From the NCBI GenBank assembly GCA_040437565.1, contig JBDOQK010000005.1:496001-560000 (forward strand): a stretch of 64,000 bases of DNA, given 5' to 3'. The notes under the pieces are model-generated. The model made no database searches and had not been told where the DNA came from. It saw only the letters and a program-made list of their open reading frames with translations. Numbering within the stretch: position 1 is the first letter of the stretch; every line of letters begins with the position of its first letter. Shown piece after piece: positions 44,857 to 53,908 of this stretch. The DNA comes from Albugo candida (lineage: Eukaryota > Oomycota > Peronosporomycetes > Albuginales). The translations under genes and the position numbers were made by a program.

Positions 44857-45720
44857 ATGAATATGAACGATCCCTTCGCATCTCTGGACCCTCTTGCTAA
44901 ACCGAAGACAGTCGCCGAACGTCTACTAGACACAAGCTCAAATAGTCGTTGCAATCCTCTACCTGTGCAGTCACCAGATCTAATACACCACGCCAATGCG
45001 AATAGAATGGGCGACGTAGGGATACACGCATATGCCGGAAATATGATCAATCAGGGTCAGCCAAACGCCAACTACAACTATAATAATATGGGTGGAATGG
45101 GAAACATACAGCTTATGGACCACAACATGGCTAATATTCCGATGGCGCAGCCTGTGATGTATGAGAATATCCGAAATTTACTACAGCAAAAGCCAAAATT
45201 AGTGAACATGGAAAGCTCATCATCAATCACACTGGGAGATTCGTCTTTGGACTTTTTGGAAACTCTTGGATCCCCTAGTGGCTTCTCTAAGATAGCAACC
45301 CGCGTTCCAGAAACTGTCAACGACACATTTAGTTCCGAGGTAGTCAGTAATGACGGAAAGAGTATCCAGAATGGAAACGGTTCTTCGAAAGAAAAAAAAG
45401 GAGCTTTGGCTGATCGCCTATCCATTAATCGCCGTATCACACAAGAAGTTCAACGAGCACAACTTCATTTTAGCGCTGATGCTTTCGGATCATCTGAGGG
45501 AACGTCGAAATTGAGTGGGATTGGTCTTAAGAATGCGGCCAAATCACCAAATAGCTTGAAGAAAGTCATGACGGTCGATGAATTCGCAGGGAACGAAACC
45601 ACATATGACTCGGACACTATTTTTGGAGGTGTTGATGTTTTTTCAAGTCAGAACGACAGCTTCCAAGAACCATCGAAATCTTCTGATAGCGTGGCTAGTG
45701 AAAGCGGGCTTCTTTGGTGA
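44857..45720 (+). CDS. Uncharacterised polar protein with N-terminal DPF motif
   Basis: A 287-residue frame from ATG 44857 starting MNMNDPFASLDPLAKPKTVA. The early Asp-Pro-Phe motif and the Asn/Gln/Gly/Met-rich middle (NYNYNNMGGMGN) are typical of disordered tails of endocytic adaptors that bind clathrin adaptors. A DFLETL segment and an AERLLDTSS-like helix also occur. The C-terminal half has KKGALADRLSINRRITQEVQ (a short basic helix) and VFSSQNDSFQEPSKSSDS, ending SGLLW. An ENTH or ANTH domain expected in an epsin is not visible, so either the N-terminal exons are missed or this is another adaptor-like protein. The 3' 240 bp recur beyond gap 9 with three residue changes. Confidence 0.62.
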   Translation: MNMNDPFASLDPLAKPKTVAERLLDTSSNSRCNPLPVQSPDLIHHANANRMGDVGIHAYAGNMINQGQPNANYNYNNMGGMGNIQLMDHNMANIPMAQPVMYENIRNLLQQKPKLVNMESSSSITLGDSSLDFLETLGSPSGFSKIATRVPETVNDTFSSEVVSNDGKSIQNGNGSSKEKKGALADRLSINRRITQEVQRAQLHFSADAFGSSEGTSKLSGIGLKNAAKSPNSLKKVMTVDEFAGNETTYDSDTIFGGVDVFSSQNDSFQEPSKSSDSVASESGLLW

Positions 45721-46180
45721 CAATTCTGCGGTGCTATCAACCCTCTTACAACTTGCATCAATACAATGCTAATTTTTATCNNNNNNNNNNNNNNNNNNNN
45801 NNNNNNNNNNNNNNNNNNNNNNNNNNNNNNNNNNNNNNNNNNNNNNNNNNNNNNNNNNNNNNNNNNNNNNNNNNNNNNNNGCTTTCGGATCATCTGAGGG
45901 AACGTCGAAATTGAGTGGGATTGGTCTTAAGAATGCGGCCAAATCACCAAATAGCTTGAAGAAAGTCATGACGGTCGATGAATTCGCAGGGAACGAAACC
46001 ACATTTGACTCGGGTACTATTTTTGGAGGTGTTGATGTCTTTTCAAGTCAGAACGACAGCTTCCAAGAACCATCGAAATCTTCTGATAGCGTGTCTAGTG
46101 AAAGCGGGCTTCTTTGGTGACAATTCTGCGGTGTTATCAACCCTCTTACAACTTCCATCAATACAATGCTAATTTTTATC
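45481..46180. repeat. Gap-flanking direct repeat 9 (300 bp, about six or seven mismatches)
   Basis: Positions 45481-45780 and 45881-46180 match around the N gap 45781-45880. The copies differ at about six or seven sites, giving Tyr/Phe, Asp/Gly and Ala/Ser changes in the encoded tail. This level of difference suggests two haplotypes, not a pure overlap. Confidence 0.88.
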
Positions 46181-46827
46181 ATAAACTTTATGCGAATTTG
46201 TCGAATTTAATATCTACTTATTTCCACGCTTATTTGCAAAACAACTCGCAATGCAACACTGCGATGAGATTCATCAACGCTGAGTATTATGCTCACTCGA
46301 AAAGTTCAAACTGAGTCAAGTTACTTCGTTGTAGCCTAATATGGCGACACGCATTTCTGCGAGCGACCAGATCGGCGTGCAACAAATAGTGCGGGACAGA
46401 GCATTCATCGTGTGTATCGTTAGACTTTAAACTTCCACCTGAGAAAGCAGATGGACGATACGATGTCTGTGAGGGGGACACTGATCAGTCTTTTTTGTTC
46501 GTACATGCGCATCAAGCATCAGATCAGAGTAAAGTGGAGGCGGCCCACAGGAGCAATCTTGATGACTTAGTTGTGAAAGTGTGATATTGATGACGCTCTC
46601 CTACCGTAATTTTGGTAAACTTTGTATGTGATATCCTAAAGAAGTTTCAGAGCATGATCAGATGGAAGAGCGTAATCACGCATATGCGCTTTTCTCGCCT
46701 TTCTTCACCTATTCTATGGCTAGTCTATACTTGAAGCGTCTAATCCAACAATTGACCTGAATTAGTGATTGTAAGCATTTAAACACATCCTCTCTCTTGC
46801 GTGCGCCATCAACTGCTATGCAAAAAG
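46181..46827. other. Intergenic region upstream of the ankyrin-FYVE-like gene
   Basis: About 650 bp with no supported ORF. An acceptor-like stretch and a GTG-opened frame at 46801 precede the chosen ATG at 46828. Confidence 0.45.
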
Positions 46828-48270
46828 ATGCAGATCCTCCACAATAGCATGCAAGCAAAAGCGTCAGCTTCCCCGCAAACCCCGAATTTTTGCAAATTCG
46901 AGCAAAACAATACTCCACCGCACTCTTTTGAGACTCAATTTAGCGGATCAACGTTCACATCCGAAATGTCATCCAATCATCCTAACACGGCTATCGAGGA
47001 GAGGATCTCTGTAAATAAATCTGGCAATGCCGCTAGCGATAAATACAAAAACGACGATAACAAGGATGGAATTCGACTTGCAGAAGTTGGAGACTGGGAC
47101 AAACTTTTGTCATTGCTTAAAGAACATCCAGAAGTTGCTCGTCAGGTAGATCAACATGGGATGCTTCCATTGCATTGGGCTTGCACAGAAGATCATATTT
47201 CACCACAGATACTGAGGCACTTGCTGATAGCATATCCTGAAGCTTCAATTATCAGAAATAAGGCGCATTATCTTCCCATCCATATCGCCGTCCGATCAGA
47301 TATAACAGAAGAAAGCTTGCAAATCCTGTGTCAAGCTCGACCAAGCGCACTTTTGGAGGAAACAACGTCTGGAAAAACAGCGTTCATGCTGGGCAGAGAA
47401 GCCAATTTAGCGCCGCACCTGCTGAATCTGCTGTGGAATGCTGAACAAGATTGTGCCGACTCTAGCATGACCGATGGAGTGGATGACATCAAGCGGACGA
47501 AAAAAAGTGCTATAGAGCAAATAGAGTCGCTTCGTGGAGGATTTCCGGCAAATTCAAAGCTGGCACCGTTGTCCACTCCATCAGGTGTTGCGACGAGAGT
47601 TCATGCAAAAACATCACTTGATGTGACTGAAGAGAGCTCTGTTGATGACGTACTCAATCGCATCACGTTTTCGGGACCATCTTCACAACCAGTTGCGTTA
47701 GGCGACAACGTTCGACCATCTTCATGCCAGCTTTGTTACCGCAAATTCGGGCTCTTCCGTAGGCGTTACCGATGTTCTCGTTGCCTTACAATGATTTGCC
47801 ACAAGCATGTGGCTGGTAAACTGCAAGTTCCAAATAGAAACAAAAAGCGTGTCTACTGCCAACAATGCTTTGGAAAAGATCGTATTGAATCGCTATTCAC
47901 CCATACCGACAAATCCGAAACAATGGCATTGATTCCAATACGAAGATCTTCCTTAGGCGATGCAATAGGAGACAGCGCAAAAGGTGCACATCATACACTT
48001 ACATCAAGACACATCACAAGCATGTGTTCTGTCGATAATCTGTCCACAACCACGACGGAAAGTGTCGAAATCTCAGTTTTGCACCATCAAATCGGGTTAC
48101 TGGAAGAGCGGAATGAAAAGCTGATCACACGCGTAGCTGATCAAGCGAAGCATTACGACAAAGCCATGGATTTATTAGCCAAGATGATGACAAGAGTAAA
48201 GCAGTTAGAATCTCAAGTTAGCCAGAACCCAGAGCACCACAGTCAACATAGTCGAATGCAGATTATGTAG
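46828..48270 (+). CDS. Ankyrin-repeat, FYVE-like zinc-finger and coiled-coil protein
   Basis: A 480-residue intronless frame from ATG 46828 (MQILHNSMQAKASASPQTP). Ankyrin-like repeats span about residues 90-200: DWDKLLSLLKEHPEVARQVD, MLPLHWACTEDHISPQILRH and HYLPIHIAVRSDITEESLQI. A cysteine-rich zinc finger follows at about 295-350: SSCQLCYRKFGLFRRRYRCS, RCLTMICHKHV, RVYCQQC. The RRRYRCS core matches the basic FYVE/PHD-like pocket that binds phosphatidylinositol 3-phosphate on endosomes. The spacing is not perfectly classical, so 'FYVE-like' is used. A coiled coil (SVEISVLHHQIGLLEERNEK) ends the protein. A role in endosomal trafficking is inferred; ankyrin-FYVE combinations are common in oomycetes. 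The 3' third recurs beyond gap 10. Confidence 0.83.
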   Translation: MQILHNSMQAKASASPQTPNFCKFEQNNTPPHSFETQFSGSTFTSEMSSNHPNTAIEERISVNKSGNAASDKYKNDDNKDGIRLAEVGDWDKLLSLLKEHPEVARQVDQHGMLPLHWACTEDHISPQILRHLLIAYPEASIIRNKAHYLPIHIAVRSDITEESLQILCQARPSALLEETTSGKTAFMLGREANLAPHLLNLLWNAEQDCADSSMTDGVDDIKRTKKSAIEQIESLRGGFPANSKLAPLSTPSGVATRVHAKTSLDVTEESSVDDVLNRITFSGPSSQPVALGDNVRPSSCQLCYRKFGLFRRRYRCSRCLTMICHKHVAGKLQVPNRNKKRVYCQQCFGKDRIESLFTHTDKSETMALIPIRRSSLGDAIGDSAKGAHHTLTSRHITSMCSVDNLSTTTTESVEISVLHHQIGLLEERNEKLITRVADQAKHYDKAMDLLAKMMTRVKQLESQVSQNPEHHSQHSRMQIM

Positions 48271-48895
48271 AGTCGACACAGGTGCATTAATATCAATGTT
48301 GGCGACTAAATGTGGGNNNNNNNNNNNNNNNNNNNNNNNNNNNNNNNNNNNNNNNNNNNNNNNNNNNNNNNNNNNNNNNNNNNNNNNNNNNNNNNNNNNN
48401 NNNNNNNNNNNNNNNNAAACAAAAAGCGTGTCTACTGCCAACAATGCTTTGGAAAAGATCGTATTGAATCGCTATTCACCCACAGCGACAAATCCGAAAC
48501 AATGGCATTGATTCCAATACGAAGATCTTCCTTAGGTGATGCAATAGGAGATAGCGCAAAAGGTGCGCATCATACACTTACATCAAGACACATCACAAGC
48601 ATGTGTTCTGTCGATAATCTGTCCACAACCACAACCGAAAGTGTCGAAATCTCAGTTTTGCACCATCAAATCGGGTTACTGGAAGAGCGGAATGAAAAGC
48701 TGATCACACGCGTAGCTGATCAGGCGAAGCATTACGACAAAGCCATGGATTTATTAGCCGAGATGATGACAAGGGTAAAGCAGTTAGAATCTCAAGTTAG
48801 CCAGAACCCAGAGCACCACAGTCAACATAGTCGAATGCAGATTCTGTAGAGTCGACACAGGTGCATTAATATCAATGCTGGCGACTAAATGTGGG
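47838..48895. repeat. Gap-flanking direct repeat 10 (479 bp, about eleven mismatches)
   Basis: Positions 47838-48316 and 48417-48895 match around the N gap 48317-48416 with about 2% difference (residue changes Thr/Ser, Lys/Glu and Met/Leu in the tail). Two haplotypes or a near-identical neighbour copy would explain it. Confidence 0.88.
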
Positions 48896-48997
48896 TATCG
48901 ATCGCGCACAAGAGCTTTTAACGTCTGTTTATCGCTATTGCTGAACGTGAAATGCCAAATCTAAATAAACGTACGTAGACCTCTTCTCACGGGTAAA

Positions 48998-49386
48998 TTA
49001 TGCTTCGCCATCGTCATATATCCATTGGTCAAGTTTAAAATTGTCCGCTTTCTGACGTAACAACTCTAAATTCTCCTCGTGTAAAGCTACGAATCAACAC
49101 GTCAGCTAGAATGGATTTGCCAAATCGACCGCCACTTATGACTAGAACCTTGCAGGAATTCCTCCTTTGTTTCTTCATCCTCTCGCCTCTTCTTCTCCAA
49201 GTCTTTCATTTTACGATAGACTACGTACACGTTCCATGAAAATATTCGTCACAGGCTTGTAAACAAAACAGTACCCGATTGCGCGTGGAAACTTTCTTTT
49301 GCCTGTTTCTGCATATCGAGCCTCAGAGAGACGTATTACTGTATATCCCAAAATACCAACGACAAAGGCAGCAATGCCGTCCTGCA
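48998..49386 (-). CDS. Small single-span membrane protein with C-terminal coiled coil
   Basis: Read on the minus strand from ATG 49386 (MQDGIAAFVVGILGYTVIRL). An in-frame Met at 49417 is an alternative start. One hydrophobic span is followed by a basic turn (ETGKRKFPRAIGYCF). Two introns are inferred: one very short (about 22-28 nt) near 49205-49235, and one of about 62 nt ending TTGATTCGTAG. Together they connect to LEKKRREDEETKEEF, then LHEENLELLRQKADNFKLDQ and a stop at 48998. The helical, charged tail and phase-compatible junctions support a real gene of about 100 residues, but the exact first splice is unsettled and I recognise no family. Its start overlaps the divergent CENP-B-type gene by 13 bp. 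Confidence 0.52.
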
Positions 49387-50798
49387 TCTCGTACGAGTCG
49401 AACGCTTCAGAGTTCATTCAGGACGACTTTCAGCAAACAGCGTCATCATATGGAGGATTTTCTGCTTCTCCGTTACACCAATATGAATCCAGAAATCAAA
49501 ATGGGTCTAACAATCTTCTTACAAGTCGATTTCAAGACGGAGGCAGTAATATCTCGATTTTATCGCTGCCTGAGCCTATCAAGTCGTCTTCTTCCTCTCC
49601 TTCCTCTTCCACCGATTCTAAACGTCCCCAAGCAGGAAAAAAGAGAAAACGCGTTGTTTTATCCATATTTGAAAAGCATCAAGTTCTGCAACGATTAGAT
49701 CTTGGCGAGCAGCCAGTTGTCATAGCTCGAGATTTCGGGATTTCACGGCAGCAAGTATCCGACATCAAGAAGAAAAAGGAAAGTATACTATCGTTCTGTG
49801 TCGATGCGAAACATCTCTCCTCATTACGGAAAAAGACTCTGCGCGGTACACAAAACGACTACCACCCAGGAGTCGAACAAGAACTGTATCGGTGGATTAT
49901 TAGGCAGCGGAAACTGGGTCGAAATGTCACGTCCGATATACTTATGGCTAGAGTTGCAGATTTATTCACGCAATACATGTCGAACGGAGTGATTGGTACA
50001 TTAAATAGGTTCCGATGTTCGTGTGACGGCACAATCAAAATTCAGGCTTCCGAAGATCAGTCCACGTACAGTCTCATACCGTGTGTTTCAATGAAGTACT
50101 CGAATACATCAATTCACAATTGGCTGCGTCATTTTAAAAGAGCACATCGTATCAGACAGTTGAGCGCTGACGAGCTGGCCAAGCTCCCAGAAACATTCAC
50201 GTCAGCAATGGACACATTTGTGATACATGAATCTACCAAACATGAGAACTCTTTTACACTTGCGATAAGTGATTACCGCGACGAGAACGAACTCCTGACA
50301 TCAAATTCGGCATTTTTTGCACCCCAAGCATGGTCCATACAGCCGAACGTTTCCATCTTAACAGAAAGCGTGGAATCTTTGCGTCAAAAGTATTCTACTC
50401 CAAGTCCCTCACAGTGCGACATTATAATGCGTACATGTACCCACCCTGGTGAGAACATACAGAATTGTATGTTTCTTGAAGCGGACGAACCTGTTCCATG
50501 GAGACAGGCTTCATTGTCCAGAGCAATACCTCCAAGATTGACACACACTTCTTCAAGCGCGAATGTTCGGGAAGACGTAATAAATCTTTATACGACTGCC
50601 AATCGGTTTGACAATCCATTATTGTCTTCTCATTTAGTATCCTCATTTACGACAGCCACTGCACCATCTGTCATGACTCGATTTCAGGCAATATCCAAGC
50701 AAATGGAACAACTTGAACGAACAGTGAACAGTAAACTACATTCGCTTGAAGCGCGATTGACAGCACTGAGAAAATCGATGATGAAATCACACAACTGA
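49374..50798 (+). CDS. CENP-B-type helix-turn-helix DNA-binding protein (domesticated pogo/Tigger-like)
   Basis: A 474-residue intronless frame from ATG 49374. A Ser-rich N-terminus leads to a basic block and a CENP-B N-terminal/psq helix-turn-helix at about 89-142 (KRKRVVLSIFEKHQVLQRLD, VVIARDFGISRQQVSDIKKK). A Tc5/CENP-B second HTH follows (HPGVEQELYRWIIRQRKLGR, NVTSDILMARVADLF). It is interrupted by an unusual Cys/His insert (FRCSCDG ... NWLRHFKRAH). This insert could be a small zinc-binding module and is followed by RIRQLSADELAKLP. No DDE transposase catalytic domain is present; the rest is polar and ends with a coiled coil (MTRFQAISKQMEQLERTVNS). A transposase-derived DNA-binding factor that has lost its catalytic half is the best reading. 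Its targets are unknown. It is convergent with DCAF11, with 64 bp between stops. Confidence 0.83.
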   Translation: MPSCISYESNASEFIQDDFQQTASSYGGFSASPLHQYESRNQNGSNNLLTSRFQDGGSNISILSLPEPIKSSSSSPSSSTDSKRPQAGKKRKRVVLSIFEKHQVLQRLDLGEQPVVIARDFGISRQQVSDIKKKKESILSFCVDAKHLSSLRKKTLRGTQNDYHPGVEQELYRWIIRQRKLGRNVTSDILMARVADLFTQYMSNGVIGTLNRFRCSCDGTIKIQASEDQSTYSLIPCVSMKYSNTSIHNWLRHFKRAHRIRQLSADELAKLPETFTSAMDTFVIHESTKHENSFTLAISDYRDENELLTSNSAFFAPQAWSIQPNVSILTESVESLRQKYSTPSPSQCDIIMRTCTHPGENIQNCMFLEADEPVPWRQASLSRAIPPRLTHTSSSANVREDVINLYTTANRFDNPLLSSHLVSSFTTATAPSVMTRFQAISKQMEQLERTVNSKLHSLEARLTALRKSMMKSHN

Positions 50799-50862
50799 TA
50801 TCCACAAAACGGAACGTTGATCTGGGACATTGTGCAGCCCGATACATGGCGACAAAACATAT

Positions 50863-52353
50863 TCAACATTGGCGCTGCCACACAGATATTTTTCCGTAGA
50901 AATCGCATGAAACAATGCTTGGTTCATACGGATGCCATCGTACGTCACGCGTAATTCCATTCGTTGTCATGGCGAAGACATCAACCAATTGACCGGAAAT
51001 GATGTCATACACATAGATTCGTCCGTCAGCCGATCCTGTGTATATATACTTTTGCGCAGTGGTCCATTGGGGAGAGAAATAGCACCGGATAAGCGTCTGC
51101 ATGACAGAATGACCTCGGTACGTCATGACCGATTGATCTAATGGGTGCGAAACGGGAACGTTATTTCGACCGGGATAATTCTCGTAGCGATAGTCCCAAT
51201 AATATGGTTTGCGGAAGGGGAGTGATTGCTTATGTACTTCGGCCGTATGCGATTGTCTCAAATCCCAAAGTTTACATGTTTGATCCTTCGAGTTGGACAA
51301 AAAATAAAATCCATCATCACGCGAGCTAAGATGCGTGAGTCCATCAGTGTGACCAGGAAAAATCCCTTGAGGTTTTGCGTTTGCACCAGACAATAACCGA
51401 CGATCCCATAACTTGATGAGTGAGTCATCCGACCCACTGACAAATACATTCGAATGAAATTGACCATCAACAAAAGCGATTCCATTTACATCGTCCGTGT
51501 GTCCTTCAACATGACAAAGTGCTCTTTCCGACTCAATGTCATACAAAACGATTCCATTTGTCGAAGTTCCCGCTACGAGTTGTGTTCCCGTACTGTTCAA
51601 ATCAAAGCTCCATACACCAAAGCGCCCCTGATGAAATCGACGGTATCTATCCGTTTGTCTACCTAATTCTGAATTCGAATTTGCTTCATGCAGGAAAAAG
51701 ATCTTTTCGGTCGAACTTTCGATGGAAATCATGCGGATTTTGCTGGTAATCGTAGAATACAGAATAAATCTATCATCCGAAGCGTATTTTGCGTCGGTCA
51801 CCGTCCAACGAACTTCGCGTACCGGAAGCGAGCAATCGAGCTCCCAGTTGCTGGTTTTGTACAATGTGATGTCATCACGTTGTCCTGCAACAAGGAATTG
51901 ACTTCCATCTGAGCTAAATCCACCACAATAAAGTCTGTCTGAAAGATCCCCTATCAAGCGGCACACTTTGTTGTCTTGGGAGAGCATCAACGTTTCTTGC
52001 ATCTTGTACAATTGCGCTCTTGTCAATTCACCAAATTGTTCTCTTGAAGCGATGGAGTTGCATAACGTTTGCCTACATCCAATTCCCTTCCTTTTGAGCA
52101 AATCAGATCGGAAATGACTTCGGATCTGTTGTGCAATACGAGAATTCTTAATCAGAGCCTGTTGCTGTCGCTCATTTTCCGTGCGAGCAAACATCATTGG
52201 TAAGTACGTTTCACCACGAAAGACATGGGAAATTTGAGATTGTTCCACAGGAGATAGGGTACCATACATATCTTGATCGGTTGCGTCATGTAGAGAATCG
52301 CCCGTATCTGAATCACTTAGATGATTCATGCCATTTTCTTCCATAAGATTCAT
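50863..52353 (-). CDS. DCAF11: DCAF11-like WD40 substrate receptor of CRL4 ubiquitin ligase
   Basis: An intronless frame of 496 residues from ATG 52353 (MNLMEENGMNHLSDSDTGDS). A GTG further upstream was not used. The N-terminus is acidic. A conserved helical block, REQFGELTRAQLYKMQETLM, precedes the beta propeller. WD40 repeats include LYCGGFSSDGSQFLVAGQRD, GVWSFDLNSTGTQLVAGTST, HTDDVNGIAFVDG and SNVFVSGSDDSLIKLWDRRL. Another repeat is GDFYF-like NSKDQTCKLWDLR. The DCAF11/LEC14B hallmark YYWDYRYENYP and QSVMTYRGHSVMQTLIRCYF then YIYTGSADGRIYVYDI are present. WDxR motifs that dock DDB1 occur (LWDRRL, LWDLRQ). It targets substrates to CUL4-DDB1. The start is 78 bp from the divergent transporter start. 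Confidence 0.93.
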   Translation of the reverse strand: MNLMEENGMNHLSDSDTGDSLHDATDQDMYGTLSPVEQSQISHVFRGETYLPMMFARTENERQQQALIKNSRIAQQIRSHFRSDLLKRKGIGCRQTLCNSIASREQFGELTRAQLYKMQETLMLSQDNKVCRLIGDLSDRLYCGGFSSDGSQFLVAGQRDDITLYKTSNWELDCSLPVREVRWTVTDAKYASDDRFILYSTITSKIRMISIESSTEKIFFLHEANSNSELGRQTDRYRRFHQGRFGVWSFDLNSTGTQLVAGTSTNGIVLYDIESERALCHVEGHTDDVNGIAFVDGQFHSNVFVSGSDDSLIKLWDRRLLSGANAKPQGIFPGHTDGLTHLSSRDDGFYFLSNSKDQTCKLWDLRQSHTAEVHKQSLPFRKPYYWDYRYENYPGRNNVPVSHPLDQSVMTYRGHSVMQTLIRCYFSPQWTTAQKYIYTGSADGRIYVYDIISGQLVDVFAMTTNGITRDVRWHPYEPSIVSCDFYGKISVWQRQC

Positions 52354-52431
52354 GAGATTGAAGCTGTAGAAGTGATGTGCACATGACACACTATATCAGT
52401 GCATGTGACCGGAATCAATTTTACTCTTTTC
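52354..52431. promoter_or_regulatory. Likely shared promoter of DCAF11 and nucleoside transporter genes
   Basis: Only 78 bp separate the divergent start codons at 52353 and 52432. Both promoters must lie here or within the genes' 5' ends. No named motif was recognised. Confidence 0.45.
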
Positions 52432-53864
52432 ATGTGGGCAAATTGTTGTGTATATATCATTTTCTTGCTACTTGGTCTCGGCTCCAATTTGCCTTGGAAT
52501 GTGTTCATCACCGCGACAACATACTTTGGATACCGGTTGCAACATACTTCATATGAGGAAAATTTTCTGAGCTGGTTCAGCGTTATATTCAATCTGACCA
52601 GTCTCGCGACATTGGTTCTACGTACAGCCATTTTGAGACAGCAAAAGGAAAGAAAAGCTACCGATGCTGTATTTTTTGGGCTATGTGTGATAACAGGAAT
52701 CATCGCGTTGCACTGCTTCCTGACAATGCAACCACAAATACACGGTATACCATCCACTCGGAGCGAACCTAATTACTTGGTAGTTAACGTCACTTTTTTG
52801 CAGGAAAGCAATTTTTCTATATAACAAACATCTCAATTATGATCATCTCAATTTCGACTGTCTACCTGAATGACGGAATCTTGCGCATCCTCGCTAATTT
52901 CCCGCCTCTGTATACACAAGGAATGGTGGTAGGTCAAGCTCTCGCTGGAATTGGTGTCTCGATATTCAATTTTGTTATTCTTTACGTCAATTCGAAGAAG
53001 AAAGCTCTGATGGAAAATGAAATTAGAGTCCAGAATGAGAATACGGACGCTTTAGTGTACTTTACACTGGTTTTACTAATGCTCATTTTTTGCATTGTAG
53101 CTTTTGTATTGCTCACAAAAATGGATTTATTTCACAGATATTATGGAAATTCGAGTGAGAAAGCCAAGTTGAAACAAGAAGAATCAAGACAAGCGGCAAT
53201 CCTGGAACAGACGGATGCACACGAAAGTTTGCTGGAAAAGAACGAACCCGAAAACGAAAAAACAGAATTTATTGAGCGTCAACTGGTGGCTTACAAGCTA
53301 CGGTATCATCTGGTAACATCTGTTGTCATCTTCTTGATAACTCTAGCGATATTTCCCGGCATCACATCGTCCATTCGTTCGGTTCACAGTGATTCCAAGC
53401 GCTTCTTTCCTACGTATTTTGTACCATTGGGTTTTATTCTCTATAATTTTGGTGACTTTTGTGGAAGGATTGTAGCTCCGTGGATCGTGATACATCCCGC
53501 GAAATACCTCATGTACATTTCTTTCGGACGATTGATCTTCTTACCGTTGTTCATGGGTTGCAATATCCAAGATGCACAAGCGCACAAACTGACTCACGTG
53601 ATATTTCCCAGTGATTTTGTGGTCATTCTATTCATCTTTTTCCTCGCGTTCACTAACGGTTGGCTATGTACATTGGCACTGATGGATTATCCAGAGCAAC
53701 TGAATACTGAAAAAGAAAAAGAAGTCGGGGGAACGCTTATGTACTTCTTTTTATCAAGCGGTCTGTGTGGTGGATCTCTTTTATCCTTCATATTGCAGGC
53801 TTTGCTCCAATCTAATGGAAATCATCAGAAATTTACGAGCTTAGGCTACTCCGTTGTTGGGTGA
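52432..53864 (+). CDS. Equilibrative nucleoside transporter (SLC29/ENT family)
   Basis: Two exons (52432-52744, 52804-53864) give 457 residues, the usual ENT length. The start MWANCCVYIIFLLLGLGSNL carries the family's first-helix motif LGLGSNLPWNVFITA. Further spans lie at NLTSLATLVLRTAIL and AVFFGLCVITGIIALHCFL. The intron splits G-KQFFYITNISIM, restoring the conserved middle region with ILANFPPLYTQGMVVGQALA. A large cytosolic loop lies at residues of about 220-265. Late spans include TSVVIFLITLAIFPGITSSI, YNFGDFCGRIVAPW (the family's 'FN..D..GR' motif), GRLIFLPLFMGCN, FLAFTNGWLC and the last span GLCGGSLLSFILQALL. Oomycetes use such carriers for uptake of host or recycled nucleosides. Convergent with FBP, with 44 bp between stops. 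Confidence 0.93.
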
Positions 53865-53908
53865 GAGTAAATTCAATGCACGTATTACCGAGTGAGAAAG
53901 CGAGCCAG

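Noticed and set aside
48998-50798. Active pogo-like transposon
   Set aside because: No DDE domain and no terminal inverted repeats were seen around the CENP-B-type gene.
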